Shown here: in pieces, positions 32,486 to 41,436 of the stretch
Layout: each line of letters starts with the position of its first letter
Position numbering within the stretch: position 1 is the first letter of the stretch
NCBI RefSeq assembly: GCF_002224485.1
Contig: NZ_CP022463.1
Location: 3,531,483 to 3,595,482 of the forward strand
DNA: 64,000 bases
From: Sinomonas sp. R1AF57
GTDB taxonomy: Bacteria > Actinomycetota > Actinomycetes > Actinomycetales > Micrococcaceae
Reading direction: 5' to 3'
The notes under the pieces: generated by a model
Seen by the model: the letters and a program-made list of their open reading frames with translations, nothing else
Databases searched by the model: none
Told to the model about the DNA's origin: nothing
Translations under genes and position numbers: made by a program

Positions 32486-33850
32486 ATGAGCAACCTGCCA
32501 GGCAACCTGTCCGGCATCGTCGACCCGGACGTCAAGACCCCCGAGGAGCAGGAGCGCCGGCTCCGCCGCGCCAAGAAGGCCGCGCTCGCGGCGTTCCTCG
32601 GCGGCGCCCTCGAGTACTACGACTTCTTCGTCTACGCGACAGCGGCGTCGCTCATCTTCTCCAAGATCTTCTTCCCGGCCGGAGACCCGGTCGTGGCGCA
32701 GATCTCGGCGTTCGCAACCTTCGGCCTCGCCTACGTGGCCCGCCCGTTCGGCGCGATCGTGTTCGGCCACCTCGGCGACCGGATCGGGCGCAAGAACACG
32801 CTCGTCATGACCCTGGTCCTCATGGGGGCCGCGACCTTCCTCATCGGCGTCCTGCCGGACTTCCACGCCGCCGGGTACCTCGCCCCGGTCCTCCTCGTCG
32901 CGCTGCGCCTCCTGCAGGGCCTCTCCGCCGGCGCCGAGACCGCAGGTGCCTCCGCGCTGACCATGGAGGAGTCCCCGATCGGGCGCCGCGCGTTCTTCCC
33001 GTCCTTCGCGATGAGCGGCATCTCGACCGGCATCGTCCTGGCCTCCCTCGTGTTCCTCCCGGTCGCCGCGATGAGCGAGGCCGACCGGCTCGCATGGGGC
33101 TGGCGCATCCCGTTCTGGTCCTCGCTCGTGGTCCTCATCGTCGCGTACCTCGTGCGCCGCTCGCTCGAGGAGCCCGAGGTCTTCGAGGAGAAGGCCCAGC
33201 ACAAGGACCTCGTGAAGCTGCCCTTCATGGACATGCTCAAGACGCACCCGGCCCAGTTCTTCCAGGTCGCGCTGATGTCCTTCGAGACCGTCACGAACAC
33301 GTTCATGCAGTCCTTCGGCCTCGCCTACGCCGTCTCCGTGGGCATCAACGCCCAGACCATGCTGTGGGTGAGCATCCTCGGGAACGTCATCGCGATCGCC
33401 ACCCAGCCGCTGTCCGCCTACTTCGCGGACAAGTTCGGCCGCCGGCCGATCTTCATCGCAGGCATCATCGGCTCCGGCGCGCTGATCTTCGTCTACTTCT
33501 GGGCGATCTCGACGGCGAACATCCCCCTCGTGTTCGTGGTCTCCACGCTCATCACCGCCGGCACCTACGCGATGTCCAATGCGATCTACCCGGCCTGGTT
33601 CGCCGAGCTGTTCAACGTCCGCGTCCGCTACTCGGGCATGGCGATCGGCCTGCAGATCGGCATCCTCTGCGCCGGCTTCACGCCGCTCCTCGGCACCGCG
33701 CTCGTCGGTGGCACTGCCGCCAACTGGGGGCCCGCCGCCTGGATCGTCGCCGGCTCGACCGTCCTGGCCCTCATCGGCGCCCTCTGGGCGCGGGAGACCT
33801 ACCGGACCCCGATCCACGAGCTGGGCAACCGGGTCCGCGGCTCGAAGTAG
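32486..33850 (+). CDS. MHS family MFS transporter (possible shikimate/quinate importer)
   Basis: The 454-residue protein has the MHS motif LGGALEYYDFFVYATAASLIF in helix 1, GHLGDRIGRKNTLVMT, LLQGLSAGAETAGASALTMEE in helix 4 and ADKFGRRPIFIAG in the middle loop. The ATG at 32486 is chosen because AAAGGCGAG precedes it; the ATG at 32471 overlaps that site. It follows the LacI gene and lies 7 kb from qsuB/qsuD, and MHS proteins such as ShiA and QsuA import shikimate or quinate. This substrate is a reasonable guess but the regulator differs from the IclR of the qsu genes. Confidence 0.88.
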   Translation: MSNLPGNLSGIVDPDVKTPEEQERRLRRAKKAALAAFLGGALEYYDFFVYATAASLIFSKIFFPAGDPVVAQISAFATFGLAYVARPFGAIVFGHLGDRIGRKNTLVMTLVLMGAATFLIGVLPDFHAAGYLAPVLLVALRLLQGLSAGAETAGASALTMEESPIGRRAFFPSFAMSGISTGIVLASLVFLPVAAMSEADRLAWGWRIPFWSSLVVLIVAYLVRRSLEEPEVFEEKAQHKDLVKLPFMDMLKTHPAQFFQVALMSFETVTNTFMQSFGLAYAVSVGINAQTMLWVSILGNVIAIATQPLSAYFADKFGRRPIFIAGIIGSGALIFVYFWAISTANIPLVFVVSTLITAGTYAMSNAIYPAWFAELFNVRVRYSGMAIGLQIGILCAGFTPLLGTALVGGTAANWGPAAWIVAGSTVLALIGALWARETYRTPIHELGNRVRGSK

Positions 33851-33891
33851 GGACCTGACCCCGCAACAGCAGGGACGCGACTCCGCAAGGG

Positions 33892-33939
33892 CAGGGAAAT
33901 GACCCCTCAACGCAACAACGTTGAGGGGTCATTTCCCTG
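33892..33939. terminator. Long perfect hairpin between convergent genes
   Basis: Two perfect 21-bp arms (33892-33912 and 33919-33939, core AATGACCCCTCAACG) enclose a 6-nt loop CAACAA. The hairpin lies between the stops of the MHS transporter (33850) and the GH15 gene (33950) and can end both transcripts. It is preceded by two degenerate copies of the same unit (CTGACCCCGCAAC at about 33855 and GACTCCGCAAGG at about 33879), so it may belong to a mobile or repeated intergenic family. Confidence 0.7.
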
Positions 33940-33949
33940 CGTTGGGGGG

Positions 33950-35761
33950 TCAGGCCTGTTGCTGCCCGTGGTTCTTCCTCACGGGCGCGTCGCTGTCGCG
34001 GGCGTCGCCCTGGTGCAGCTGGAGGGCCGTGGTGATGAGGGCGAAGTGGCTGAAGGCCTGCGGGGTGTTCCCCAGCTGGCGGGACGCCTGGGGGTCCCAC
34101 TCCTCGCTGAAGAGTCCCACGTCGTTGCGCAGGCTCAGGAGGCGTTCGAAGAGCTCGCCGGCCTCGTCGCGCCGCCCCGCGCCGATCAGCGCCTCGACGA
34201 GCCAGAACGAGCACGCCACGAACACGCCCTCGCGGCCGGGGAGGCCGTCGTCGCTGGCCTCGGGCCGGTAGCGCAGCACGAACCCGTCCTCGGTGAGCTC
34301 CCGCTGGACCGCCTCGATGGTGCCGACAACCCTCGGGTCGTCCTTCGGCAGGAAGCCCACGCGCGGGATCAGGAGCAGGCTCGCGTCGAGCTCGTCGCTG
34401 CCGTACGACTGGACGAACGTGTTGCGCTTCTCGTCGAACCCGTGGCGCATGACGTCGTCGTGGATCCGGTCGCGCAGCTCGGCCCACCGGTCCGCGGGAC
34501 CGGGCAGGCCGGACTTCCGGATCCCCTTCACCATGCGGTCCGCGCCCGCCCACGCCATCACCTTCGAATGGGTGAAGTGCCGCCGCGGTCCGCGCATCTC
34601 CCACAGGCCGTTGTCCGGCTGGTCCCAGATCTTCTCGAGGTGCTCCATGATCGCGGTCTGCAGGTCCCACGACTCGTCGTGGTCAGCCACGAGCGTGTTG
34701 CGGGTCAGGGCGAGGCCGTCCAGGACCTCGCCCCAGACGTCGAGCTGGAACTGGCCGGCGGCGGCGTTGCCCGTGCGGACGGGCTTCGACCCCTCGTAGC
34801 CCGAGAGCCAGCCGAGCTCCGCCTCCGGCAGCCGGCGCGCCCCGTGGAGCGAGTACATGATCTGGAGGTCCGCGGGATCACCGGCGACGGCGCGGAGCAG
34901 CCAGTTCCGCCACGCCACCGCCTCGTCGGTGTAGCCGCCGGCCATGAGGGACTGCAGGGTCCACGTCGCGTCCCGCAGCCAGCAGTACCGGTAGTCCCAG
35001 TTCCTCGGGCCGCCGATCTGCTCCGGCAGCGAGGTCGTCGCCGCCGCGACGATGCCGCCCGTGGGCATGTAGGTGAGCGCCTTGAGGGTGATGAGGGAGC
35101 GCTGGACGGCATCGCGGTGCGGTCCCCCCGCCTTGCTCTTCGACGACCACCCCGTCCAGTAGTCGGTGGTCCCCTTCAGGACCTTGTCCGGATCCACCGT
35201 CCGGGGCTGCTGCGCGTGGCTGGGCCCCCACGTGAGCACGAACGACGCCCGCTCCCCCTCGCCCACGGTGAACTCGCCGACGGTCCGCATGTGCTCGCCG
35301 TGGACCGGGACGTCGCTCGCCAGATAGACCGAGTCCGGGCCCGCGACCGCGTGCAGGCCCCTGTCGCTGCGGCGGACCCACGGCACGATGTGCCCGTAGT
35401 CGAACCGCAGGACGAGCTCGAGGGCCATCGTCACCGAGCCGCGGATGCCCTCGACGATCCTCACGAGGTCGGCCACCCCGTCCCTCGGTGGCATGAAGTC
35501 CAGGACCCGCACCGCGCCGTCGTCCGTCTCCCACTCGGTCTCCAGCACGAGGGTGCTGTCCCGGTACTGCCGGCGCGCGCACGTCGTGGCGCCCTTCGGG
35601 GCGAGCAGCCAGCGGCCGGCCTCGGGGTCCGCGAGCAGCGCGGCGAAGCAGGCCGGGGAGTCGAAGTTGGGCAGGCAGAGCCAGTCGATGGATCCGTCCC
35701 TCCCCACGAGGGCCGCCGTGTGGAGGTCGCCGATGATCGCGTAGTCCTCGATCCGGCTCAT
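33950..35761 (-). CDS. Glycoside hydrolase family 15 protein (glucoamylase or trehalase)
   Basis: The 603-residue protein starts MSRIEDYAIIGDLHTAALVGRDGSIDWLCLP, the conserved N-terminal beta-sandwich of GH15, and has the catalytic (alpha/alpha)6 barrel with GGPRNWDYRYCWLRDATWTLQSL near residue 260 and HFTHSKVMAWAGADRM near 400. No signal peptide is seen, so it is cytoplasmic. In Actinobacteria such proteins include trehalases as well as glucoamylases. It follows the glucose-dehydrogenase-like gene by one base, and release of glucose from trehalose or glycogen oligosaccharides would supply that enzyme. Confidence 0.9.
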   Translation of the reverse strand: MSRIEDYAIIGDLHTAALVGRDGSIDWLCLPNFDSPACFAALLADPEAGRWLLAPKGATTCARRQYRDSTLVLETEWETDDGAVRVLDFMPPRDGVADLVRIVEGIRGSVTMALELVLRFDYGHIVPWVRRSDRGLHAVAGPDSVYLASDVPVHGEHMRTVGEFTVGEGERASFVLTWGPSHAQQPRTVDPDKVLKGTTDYWTGWSSKSKAGGPHRDAVQRSLITLKALTYMPTGGIVAAATTSLPEQIGGPRNWDYRYCWLRDATWTLQSLMAGGYTDEAVAWRNWLLRAVAGDPADLQIMYSLHGARRLPEAELGWLSGYEGSKPVRTGNAAAGQFQLDVWGEVLDGLALTRNTLVADHDESWDLQTAIMEHLEKIWDQPDNGLWEMRGPRRHFTHSKVMAWAGADRMVKGIRKSGLPGPADRWAELRDRIHDDVMRHGFDEKRNTFVQSYGSDELDASLLLIPRVGFLPKDDPRVVGTIEAVQRELTEDGFVLRYRPEASDDGLPGREGVFVACSFWLVEALIGAGRRDEAGELFERLLSLRNDVGLFSEEWDPQASRQLGNTPQAFSHFALITTALQLHQGDARDSDAPVRKNHGQQQA

Positions 35762-35762
35762 C

Positions 35763-36812
35763 TCAGGCCGCCTTGAGGTCCAGGACCACCTTGACGTCAT
35801 GCTCCTGGTGGTCGAAGGCCTGCGCGAAGTCGACGAGCGGCACCCGCCGCGTGATCAGGCGAGCCAGCCAGTCGGCGTCGGCCTTCGCCAGGGCCGCGGC
35901 GGCGGCCTCGTAGTGGCTGCGGTTCGCGTTGACCGAGCCGAAGACGACGTCGTTGCCCAGGACGGCCTCCCGGTTGGCCGCCCCTACGTCCACGGGCAGC
36001 GTCTTCCCGATCGAGGAGACGCCGGTGAGGCACGTGATGGCGTCGAGCGCGTGCTCCGTGATCGTCTCCATCACCACGGAGGGGACGCCGGTGCACTCGA
36101 TGAGCACGTCCGCGCGGACGCCCGAATCCGTGAGCGAGTCCGTGTGGTAGGTCGCGCCGAGGTCCCGGACGAGGTCCGGCTTGGGGCCGTCGGTCACCCG
36201 GTCGTAGACGTGGACCTCGAGCCCACGCTGTGTGGCGAGCAGCGCGGCCAGCAGCCCAACCGGCCCGGCGCCGGTCACCACGGCGACCTTCGGATCGTAG
36301 AACGCGCGCTTGCCGATGGCCTCGGCGTGCTGCCACGCCTTGGCGACGATGGTCGTGGGCTCGAGGAGGACGCCGATCTGCTCGAGGCCCCGGTCCAGCT
36401 TCACGAGCGCATCGGCGTCGGCCCGGTAGCGTTCGCGCGCGAACCCATTCAGCCCCTTGATGCCATGCTCGGTGTACTTGCCGTTGCGGCACATGTCCCA
36501 CTGCCCCGCGGCGCAGGCCTCGCACGGCACCGGGTCGGGGCGCCGCACGATCCCGACGACGAGGTCTCCCTCGGCCAGGCCCGAGCCTTCGGGGGACGAG
36601 ACGACCCGGCCGAGGTTCTCGTGGCCGAGGACCAGGTGTTTGGCCCCCGGGGGGGCCTCGCCGTACTGGGCGGAGACGATCTCCTTGTCCGTCCCGCAGA
36701 GGCCGACCGCGAGGGTCTCGACCAGGACCTCCCCTTCCGACTCCGCAGGCTCGTCCATCTCGAGCAGTTCCAGGGAGTCCTTCACGCCCGGCGTCACACC
36801 CAATGCCTTCAC
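35763..36812 (-). CDS. Zinc-dependent glucose 1-dehydrogenase-like MDR enzyme
   Basis: The 349-residue protein belongs to the archaeal-type glucose dehydrogenase group of medium-chain dehydrogenases. It shows the catalytic-zinc region LCGTDKEIVSAQYGEAPPG with GHENLG, the modified structural-zinc lobe (VPCEACAAGQWDMC), EPTTIVAKAW and the NAD(P) loop VVTGAGPVGLLAAL. The GTG at 36812 follows GAGGTGAAT with good spacing; an upstream GTG at 36830 is possible. The start in LVKALGVTPG is typical. It forms an operon with the GH15 gene. Expected product is gluconolactone; substrate range is not certain. Confidence 0.85.
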   Translation of the reverse strand: MKALGVTPGVKDSLELLEMDEPAESEGEVLVETLAVGLCGTDKEIVSAQYGEAPPGAKHLVLGHENLGRVVSSPEGSGLAEGDLVVGIVRRPDPVPCEACAAGQWDMCRNGKYTEHGIKGLNGFARERYRADADALVKLDRGLEQIGVLLEPTTIVAKAWQHAEAIGKRAFYDPKVAVVTGAGPVGLLAALLATQRGLEVHVYDRVTDGPKPDLVRDLGATYHTDSLTDSGVRADVLIECTGVPSVVMETITEHALDAITCLTGVSSIGKTLPVDVGAANREAVLGNDVVFGSVNANRSHYEAAAAALAKADADWLARLITRRVPLVDFAQAFDHQEHDVKVVLDLKAA

Positions 36813-36925
36813 CAGATTCACCTCGCACACGATCGCGCTCGCACCTCTTGCGGACGCTCACGCCTTCCCCTGCGTGGGGTGCGGTGAAACGCATTCCCAG
36901 CCTCCGCGCAGGCGGCGCGGCCGAG

Positions 36926-37420
36926 TCAGGCCGAAGCGGGGTGCAGGATGCCCTCGAGCCAGCGCGCGTTGACCTGGCGCGCCTCGGCCTCGAGCAGGCC
37001 GCCCTCGACGCCGATCCCGGCGGCGCGGAGCGTCTGGGCACCGCCCCGGGCGAGCGGGTTCGGGTCGGAGAGCGCGTACACCACGCGGTCCACGCCCGCC
37101 GCGATGAGCGCCTGGGCGCAGGGTCCCGTGCGTCCGGTGTGGTTGCACGGTTCGAGCGTGACGAGTGCGATCGTGCCGCGGGCCGCCTCGCCGGCCCGTG
37201 CGAGCGCGTCCGCCTCGGCGTGGGCCGTCCCGGCGCCGCGGTGGAAGCCCTCGGCGACCAGCTCGCCGTCGTGCGTCAGCAGCACGCAGCCCACGCGCGG
37301 GTTCGGGCCGAGCGGGACGCCCGGGGTCGCGGCGAGCTGCAGCGCGCGCCGCATCGCCTCCTCCTCGCTGTAGCGCACGACGCCGGCCGCGGCCTCGGGC
37401 GGGGACAGGACCTCGGTCAC
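36926..37420 (-). CDS. RibD-like deaminase lacking the reductase domain
   Basis: The 164-residue protein contains only the N-terminal half of RibD: GPNPRVGCVL, zinc ligands H67 (HAE, catalytic E69), C92 and C101 in LEPCNHTGRTGPC. It deaminates the pyrimidine product of GTP cyclohydrolase II. The usual C-terminal reductase is absent and no riboflavin synthase genes adjoin. It overlaps the ribA stop by four bases (ATGA), so the two are translated together. It may be a second riboflavin source relying on a reductase encoded elsewhere, or may open a branch to another pteridine-like or deazaflavin product. Confidence 0.85.
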   Translation of the reverse strand: MTEVLSPPEAAAGVVRYSEEEAMRRALQLAATPGVPLGPNPRVGCVLLTHDGELVAEGFHRGAGTAHAEADALARAGEAARGTIALVTLEPCNHTGRTGPCAQALIAAGVDRVVYALSDPNPLARGGAQTLRAAGIGVEGGLLEAEARQVNARWLEGILHPASA

Positions 37421-38088
37421 GCGGTCACCCCCAGGGAGAAGGCTGCGTCGAGGTCGATGCTGTGGGAAGTGTGGTCCCGCTTCGCGGCGAGGTAGCGGAC
37501 GTTGGATGCCGAGACGTGGACGCCCGTGGGGACACGCTCCGCGACCGCGACGCCCAGCCGCTCGAGCTGGTCAGCCTTGTCCGGATTGTTGGAGAGCAGG
37601 CGGATCTGCCCGACTCCCACCGCGGCGAGCATCTGGGCGGCGGCCGTGTAGTCGCGCTCGTCCTCGCCGTGGCCGAGCGCAGTGTTGGCCTCGTAGGTGT
37701 CGAGGCCGGCGTCCTGGAGCGCATAGGCGTCGAGCTTGGAGTACAGCCCGATCCCCCGGCCCTCCTGGCGGAGGTAGAGGAGGAAGCCGCCGGCCTCGGT
37801 GATGCGCTCGGCGGCCTCGCGGAGCTGGGGCCCGCAGTCGCAGCGCTGGGAGCCGAACACGTCCCCGGTGAGGCACTCGCTGTGGGGGCGGACGAGCGGG
37901 ACGGGGGCCGCGGCGTCATGCGCCTCCCAGCCGCCGAGGCCGAGGAGCAGGTGCTCCTTGCCGTCGGCAAGGCCGTGGAACGTGAAGACGTCGGCAGTGG
38001 TCTGGTAGCCGTCGGGGAAGCGCAGTGGGACGCGGACGCGGGTGCGGACGGCGGCGGCGGAACCGTGCGGGGCGGCGGGCTGGGACAT
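37417..38088 (-). CDS. ribA: GTP cyclohydrolase II
   Basis: The 223-residue enzyme opens the imidazole ring of GTP, the first step of riboflavin synthesis. Zinc cysteines C72, C83 and C85 lie in HSECLTG and GSQRCDCG. RQEGRGIGL, NTALGHGEDERDY and LLSNNPDKADQL are the GTP-binding and catalytic blocks. It is monofunctional, with no RibB domain. The ATG at 38088 follows GGAGAG; the frame is open to 38118. It lies directly downstream of a large nested dyad and leads a two-gene unit with the deaminase-only RibD. Confidence 0.93.
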   Translation of the reverse strand: MSQPAAPHGSAAAVRTRVRVPLRFPDGYQTTADVFTFHGLADGKEHLLLGLGGWEAHDAAAPVPLVRPHSECLTGDVFGSQRCDCGPQLREAAERITEAGGFLLYLRQEGRGIGLYSKLDAYALQDAGLDTYEANTALGHGEDERDYTAAAQMLAAVGVGQIRLLSNNPDKADQLERLGVAVAERVPTGVHVSASNVRYLAAKRDHTSHSIDLDAAFSLGVTA

Positions 38089-38095
38089 GGACTCT

Positions 38096-38153
38096 CCAAT
38101 GCTTGAATCTTCAATCAATCCTACGGCGGATTGGTTGAGGCATCAAGCATTGG
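38096..38153 (-). promoter_or_regulatory. Nested dyad upstream of ribA
   Basis: Outer arms CCAATGCTTGA (38096-38106) and TCAAGCATTGG (38143-38153) are perfect inverted copies. Inner arms CAATCAATCC (38112-38121) and GGATTGGTTG (38128-38137) match in 9 of 10 positions around a 6-bp centre. The whole 58-bp element fills most of the 87-bp gap between the ATPase-gene stop and ribA. It could be a double operator (for example for a MarR-type protein), an RNA attenuator, or the ATPase terminator. It does not look like the conserved FMN riboswitch. Confidence 0.6.
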
Positions 38154-38175
38154 CGTTGTTCGTGACGTCGACGTC

Positions 38176-40884
38176 TCAGAACTCGCCCGAGCCCACCCTC
38201 TTGTCCGCGGCGACCACGACGCCCGTCGCCACTGCGGCCGCGAGGATTGCGAGCCAGGCCTGCCAGCCGATCGGCGCGGTCTGGAAGAGCGTGTTCATCG
38301 CCGGCACGTACGTCAGCGCGAGCTGCGCGACGGCCTGCACCGCGGCCCCGAGGATGAGCCACCGGTTGCTGAACGGCCCGCCCGGCTGCCCGAACCGGCG
38401 CAGCGACCGGCAGCCGAAGAGGTAGACCGCCTCGACCGCGACGAACAGGTTCACCGCGAGGGTGCGGGCCTCGGCGTCGGAGGCGCCCTGCCCCAGCGCC
38501 CAGTGGAACCCGGCCCACGCTCCGGCGAGGAGGAGCGCCGAGACGAGGCCGGTGCGCCGCAGGAGCGGCCACGTCAGCAGCGGACGGTCCGGCTCGCGCG
38601 GCTGCCGCGTCATGATGCCGGGCTCCTTGGGCTCGAACGCGAGCATGAGCCCCAGGGCCACGGCCGTGGTCATGTTGATCCACAGGATCTGGGTCGGGAG
38701 GATCGGCAGCGTGGTCCCGAGCAGGATGGCCACGAGGATCACGAGGCCCTCCGCCATGTTGGTCGGGAGGGTCCACACGATGAACTTCGTGAGGTTGTCG
38801 AAGACCCCGCGGCCCTCCTCGACCGCGGCCTCGATCGTGGAGAAGTCGTCGTCGGTCAGCACCATGTCGGCGGCCTCCTTGGCCACCTCGGTCCCGCCGC
38901 GTCCCATGGCGATCCCGATGTCGGCCTGCCGCAGCGCGGGGGCGTCGTTGACGCCGTCGCCCGTCATCGCCACGACGTTCCCCTGGGACTGCATCGAGGC
39001 GATGAGCCTGAGCTTCTGCTCGGGGGACACCCGGGCGAAGACCCTGGCACGCTCGACGGCGCGGTCGTAGTCCGCGCCCTCGAGCGCCTCGAGCGCGGGG
39101 CCGTTGAGGACAAGGCCCTGCCCGGCGGCATGGCCGGGCTCGCCGTCGAGCAGGCCCACCCGGTGGGCGATGGCGGCCGCGGTCGCCGCGTGGTCACCGG
39201 TGATCATCTTGACCGTGATCCCGGCCTCCCGGCACGCGCGCACGGCCGGGGCGACGGCGGTGCGGGGCGGGTCCTGCATGGCCACCATGCCGGTCAGGAG
39301 CATGGATTCGGGCAGGAAGGCCTCATCGAGCACGGCGTCGCCCTGCCGTCGCACCGCGGTCGCGAGGACGCGCAGCCCCTCGCCTGCTCGCCCGGCGGCG
39401 ACGGCGTGCACTGCCTCCGGGTCCAGCGGCTGGACGGCGCCGTCCGCCCCGAGCCGGCCCGAGCACAGGCGCAGGATGCTCTCCACGGAGCCCTTCGCGA
39501 ACACGATGCCGCCGCCCCCGGCCGGGTCGTGGTGGGCGGTGGCCATGAACTGCCGCTCTGAGCTGAACGGCACCGACGCAGCGCGCGGGTGGGTTCCCTC
39601 GAACTCCTCGCGCGTGACACCCGCCTTCGCCGCCGCGACCACCATCGCGATCTCGGTCGGGTCGCCCGAGGCGCGCCAGCCGCCGTCGTGCAGGGCCAGC
39701 GTCGCGTCGCCGCACACCGCCCCGGCGACGAGTGCGGCGCGGAGCGGGCCGCCGGCGTCGTGCGCTGCGAGGTCCACGGGCCGCCCGGACGCGTCGAGGA
39801 GCTGGCCCTCGGGGGTGTAGCCCGTCCCGGTGGCGGCGTAGGAGCCGCTGGGCGTCCAGACGTGGAGCACGGTCATCTGGTTCTCGGTGAAGGTGCCGGT
39901 CTTGTCGGAGCAGATCACGGTGGTGCTGCCGAGCGTCTCGACGACCGGCAGTCGGCGCACCACTGCGCGGCGGCGGGCCATCCGGCTCACGCCGATCGCG
40001 AGCGTGACCGTGACCGCGGCCTGCAGGCCCTCGGGGATGGCGCCCACGGCGAGCGCGACCGCAGCCGTGAACATGTCCGCGGGATGCTCGCCGCGCACCA
40101 CTCCGACCACGAACGTCAGCGCCGCGAGCGCCAGGATCGCGACGGTCAGGAACGCGCTGAAGCGGGCGAGCTTCTGCGTCAGCGGGGTCTCGACGCCGCG
40201 GACCGAGCCGACGAGCCGGTGGATCTGGCCGATCTCCGTCTCGGCGCCCGTCTTGACCGTGACCGCTGCACCCGTGCCCGCGGTGACGAGGGTGCCGCTG
40301 TAGACCATGTTGCTGCGGTCGGCCACCGGGGTGGGGATGGGCAGGACGGTCTCGTTCTTGGTGACGGGCTCGGACTCGCCCGTCAGCGCCGACTCGTCGA
40401 CGCGCAGCTCGGCGTGGGCCACGAGGCGCGCGTCCGCGGGCACGCGGTCCCCCGCCTCGAGCAGGAGGAGGTCGCCCGGCACGAGGTCCTCGGAGGGCAC
40501 GGTCTGCCGCCGGCCCGCGCGCACCACGGTCGCGGGGGTCGTCACCATGGTGCGGAGGGCGTCGAGCGCGGACTCGGCGCGGGACTCCTGGATGAATCCC
40601 ACCACCATGTTCACGAGCACGACGCCGAAGATCACCGTCGCGTCCACGGCCTCGCCGAGGTACGTGGTCACCGCCCCGGCGGCCAGGAGCACGTAGATCA
40701 GCGGGTTGTTGACCTGGCCCCACACCCGCCGCAGGGTCCCGTTGCCCCGGGCCCCGGGGAGGCGGTTCTCGCCGAACTGCCCGCGGCGGCGGGCGACCTC
40801 GGAATCGTCGAGGCCATCGCGCGGGTCGGTCTCGAGGAGCAGGACCACCTCATGCACGCTCAGGCCGTGATGGTTCTCGCTCAC
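38176..40884 (-). CDS. P-type cation-transporting ATPase (P2, Ca2+/Na+ type)
   Basis: The 902-residue pump has the cation-ATPase N-terminal domain (HHGLSVHEVVLLL), the actuator TGES at 168-171, the ion-site helix AIPEGLQAAVT at 283-293, and the phosphorylation site D327 in DKTGTFT. TGDGVNDAPALR forms the hinge, and ten membrane helices are expected. The PEGL motif is that of SERCA/PMR1-like P2 pumps, so Ca2+, Mn2+ or Na+ are likely ions. DKTGTFT instead of DKTGTLT is a variant seen in some members. The GTG at 40884 begins VSENHHGLSV; its ribosome site is weak. It stands alone between two hairpin elements. Confidence 0.9.
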   Translation of the reverse strand: MSENHHGLSVHEVVLLLETDPRDGLDDSEVARRRGQFGENRLPGARGNGTLRRVWGQVNNPLIYVLLAAGAVTTYLGEAVDATVIFGVVLVNMVVGFIQESRAESALDALRTMVTTPATVVRAGRRQTVPSEDLVPGDLLLLEAGDRVPADARLVAHAELRVDESALTGESEPVTKNETVLPIPTPVADRSNMVYSGTLVTAGTGAAVTVKTGAETEIGQIHRLVGSVRGVETPLTQKLARFSAFLTVAILALAALTFVVGVVRGEHPADMFTAAVALAVGAIPEGLQAAVTVTLAIGVSRMARRRAVVRRLPVVETLGSTTVICSDKTGTFTENQMTVLHVWTPSGSYAATGTGYTPEGQLLDASGRPVDLAAHDAGGPLRAALVAGAVCGDATLALHDGGWRASGDPTEIAMVVAAAKAGVTREEFEGTHPRAASVPFSSERQFMATAHHDPAGGGGIVFAKGSVESILRLCSGRLGADGAVQPLDPEAVHAVAAGRAGEGLRVLATAVRRQGDAVLDEAFLPESMLLTGMVAMQDPPRTAVAPAVRACREAGITVKMITGDHAATAAAIAHRVGLLDGEPGHAAGQGLVLNGPALEALEGADYDRAVERARVFARVSPEQKLRLIASMQSQGNVVAMTGDGVNDAPALRQADIGIAMGRGGTEVAKEAADMVLTDDDFSTIEAAVEEGRGVFDNLTKFIVWTLPTNMAEGLVILVAILLGTTLPILPTQILWINMTTAVALGLMLAFEPKEPGIMTRQPREPDRPLLTWPLLRRTGLVSALLLAGAWAGFHWALGQGASDAEARTLAVNLFVAVEAVYLFGCRSLRRFGQPGGPFSNRWLILGAAVQAVAQLALTYVPAMNTLFQTAPIGWQAWLAILAAAVATGVVVAADKRVGSGEF

Positions 40885-40966
40885 GCGGCCAGCTTCGCCC
40901 GGCCCGCGAGGGGTGTCAAAGGAGGGCGCGTGCGATCCTGCCCACACTGGCCGGGGGCTGGCACGG

Positions 40967-41000
40967 CCAGGCGGCGTGTCGTGTACGACACGCCGCCTGG
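40967..41000 (-). terminator. Terminator hairpin after the ADH-DUF779 operon
   Basis: Perfect 15-bp arms CCAGGCGGCGTGTCG (40967-40981) and CGACACGCCGCCTGG (40986-41000) enclose the tetraloop TGTA. The hairpin lies 32 nt after the DUF779 gene stop on the minus strand. No T-run follows, as is common in high-GC Actinobacteria. The rest of the 147-bp gap (40885-41031) shows no other clear element. Confidence 0.7.
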
Positions 41001-41031
41001 TGGGAGTCAATGCGAGCAGGAAGGAACGCGC

Positions 41032-41436
41032 CTACGGCACGTCCAGGATCTCGCTGCGGATCAGGAAGCGCTTCCCCTCGGGTGCCTCGAGGGAGAAGCC
41101 GCTCCCCCGCCCCGTCACCACGTCCACCGTGAGGTGCGTGTGGGACCAGTACGAGAACTGCTCCTTCGACATCCAGAACCCGAGCTCGCCCCGCCCAGGG
41201 AGGTCGAAGAGCCCGAGGAGCTCGTCGGCGTCGCCCGTGAGGAAGTCACCGGCGGGGTAGCACATGGGCGCGGACCCGTCGCAGCACCCGCCGGACTGGT
41301 GGAACATGAGCGGCCCGTGCCGCTCCCAGAGCGTCTCCAGCAGGTTCAGGGCCGGCTCGGTCAGTGCGACCCGGGAGAAGTCCTCCCCCGGGCGCACCGG
41401 CCGGGCCTGCAGCGCGTGGCCCATGGAACCGGTCAT
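41032..41436 (-). CDS. DUF779 protein (acetaldehyde dehydrogenase partner)
   Basis: The 134-residue protein shows the DUF779 core HGPLMFHQSGGCCDGSAPMCYP near residue 40 and FWMSKEQFSYWSHTHLTVDVV near 95. The CC pair and the histidines look like a metal or redox site. DUF779 genes are routinely found beside alcohol and aldehyde dehydrogenase genes, but their role is not established. Its ATG shares one base with the ADH stop (TGATG). It closes the aldehyde/alcohol dehydrogenase gene set and is followed by a strong hairpin. Confidence 0.9.
   Translation of the reverse strand: MTGSMGHALQARPVRPGEDFSRVALTEPALNLLETLWERHGPLMFHQSGGCCDGSAPMCYPAGDFLTGDADELLGLFDLPGRGELGFWMSKEQFSYWSHTHLTVDVVTGRGSGFSLEAPEGKRFLIRSEILDVP

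Noticed and set aside
38096-38153. FMN riboswitch before ribA
   Set aside because: The gap is only 87 bp, and the conserved RFN helices are not seen; a nested DNA dyad is the better description.
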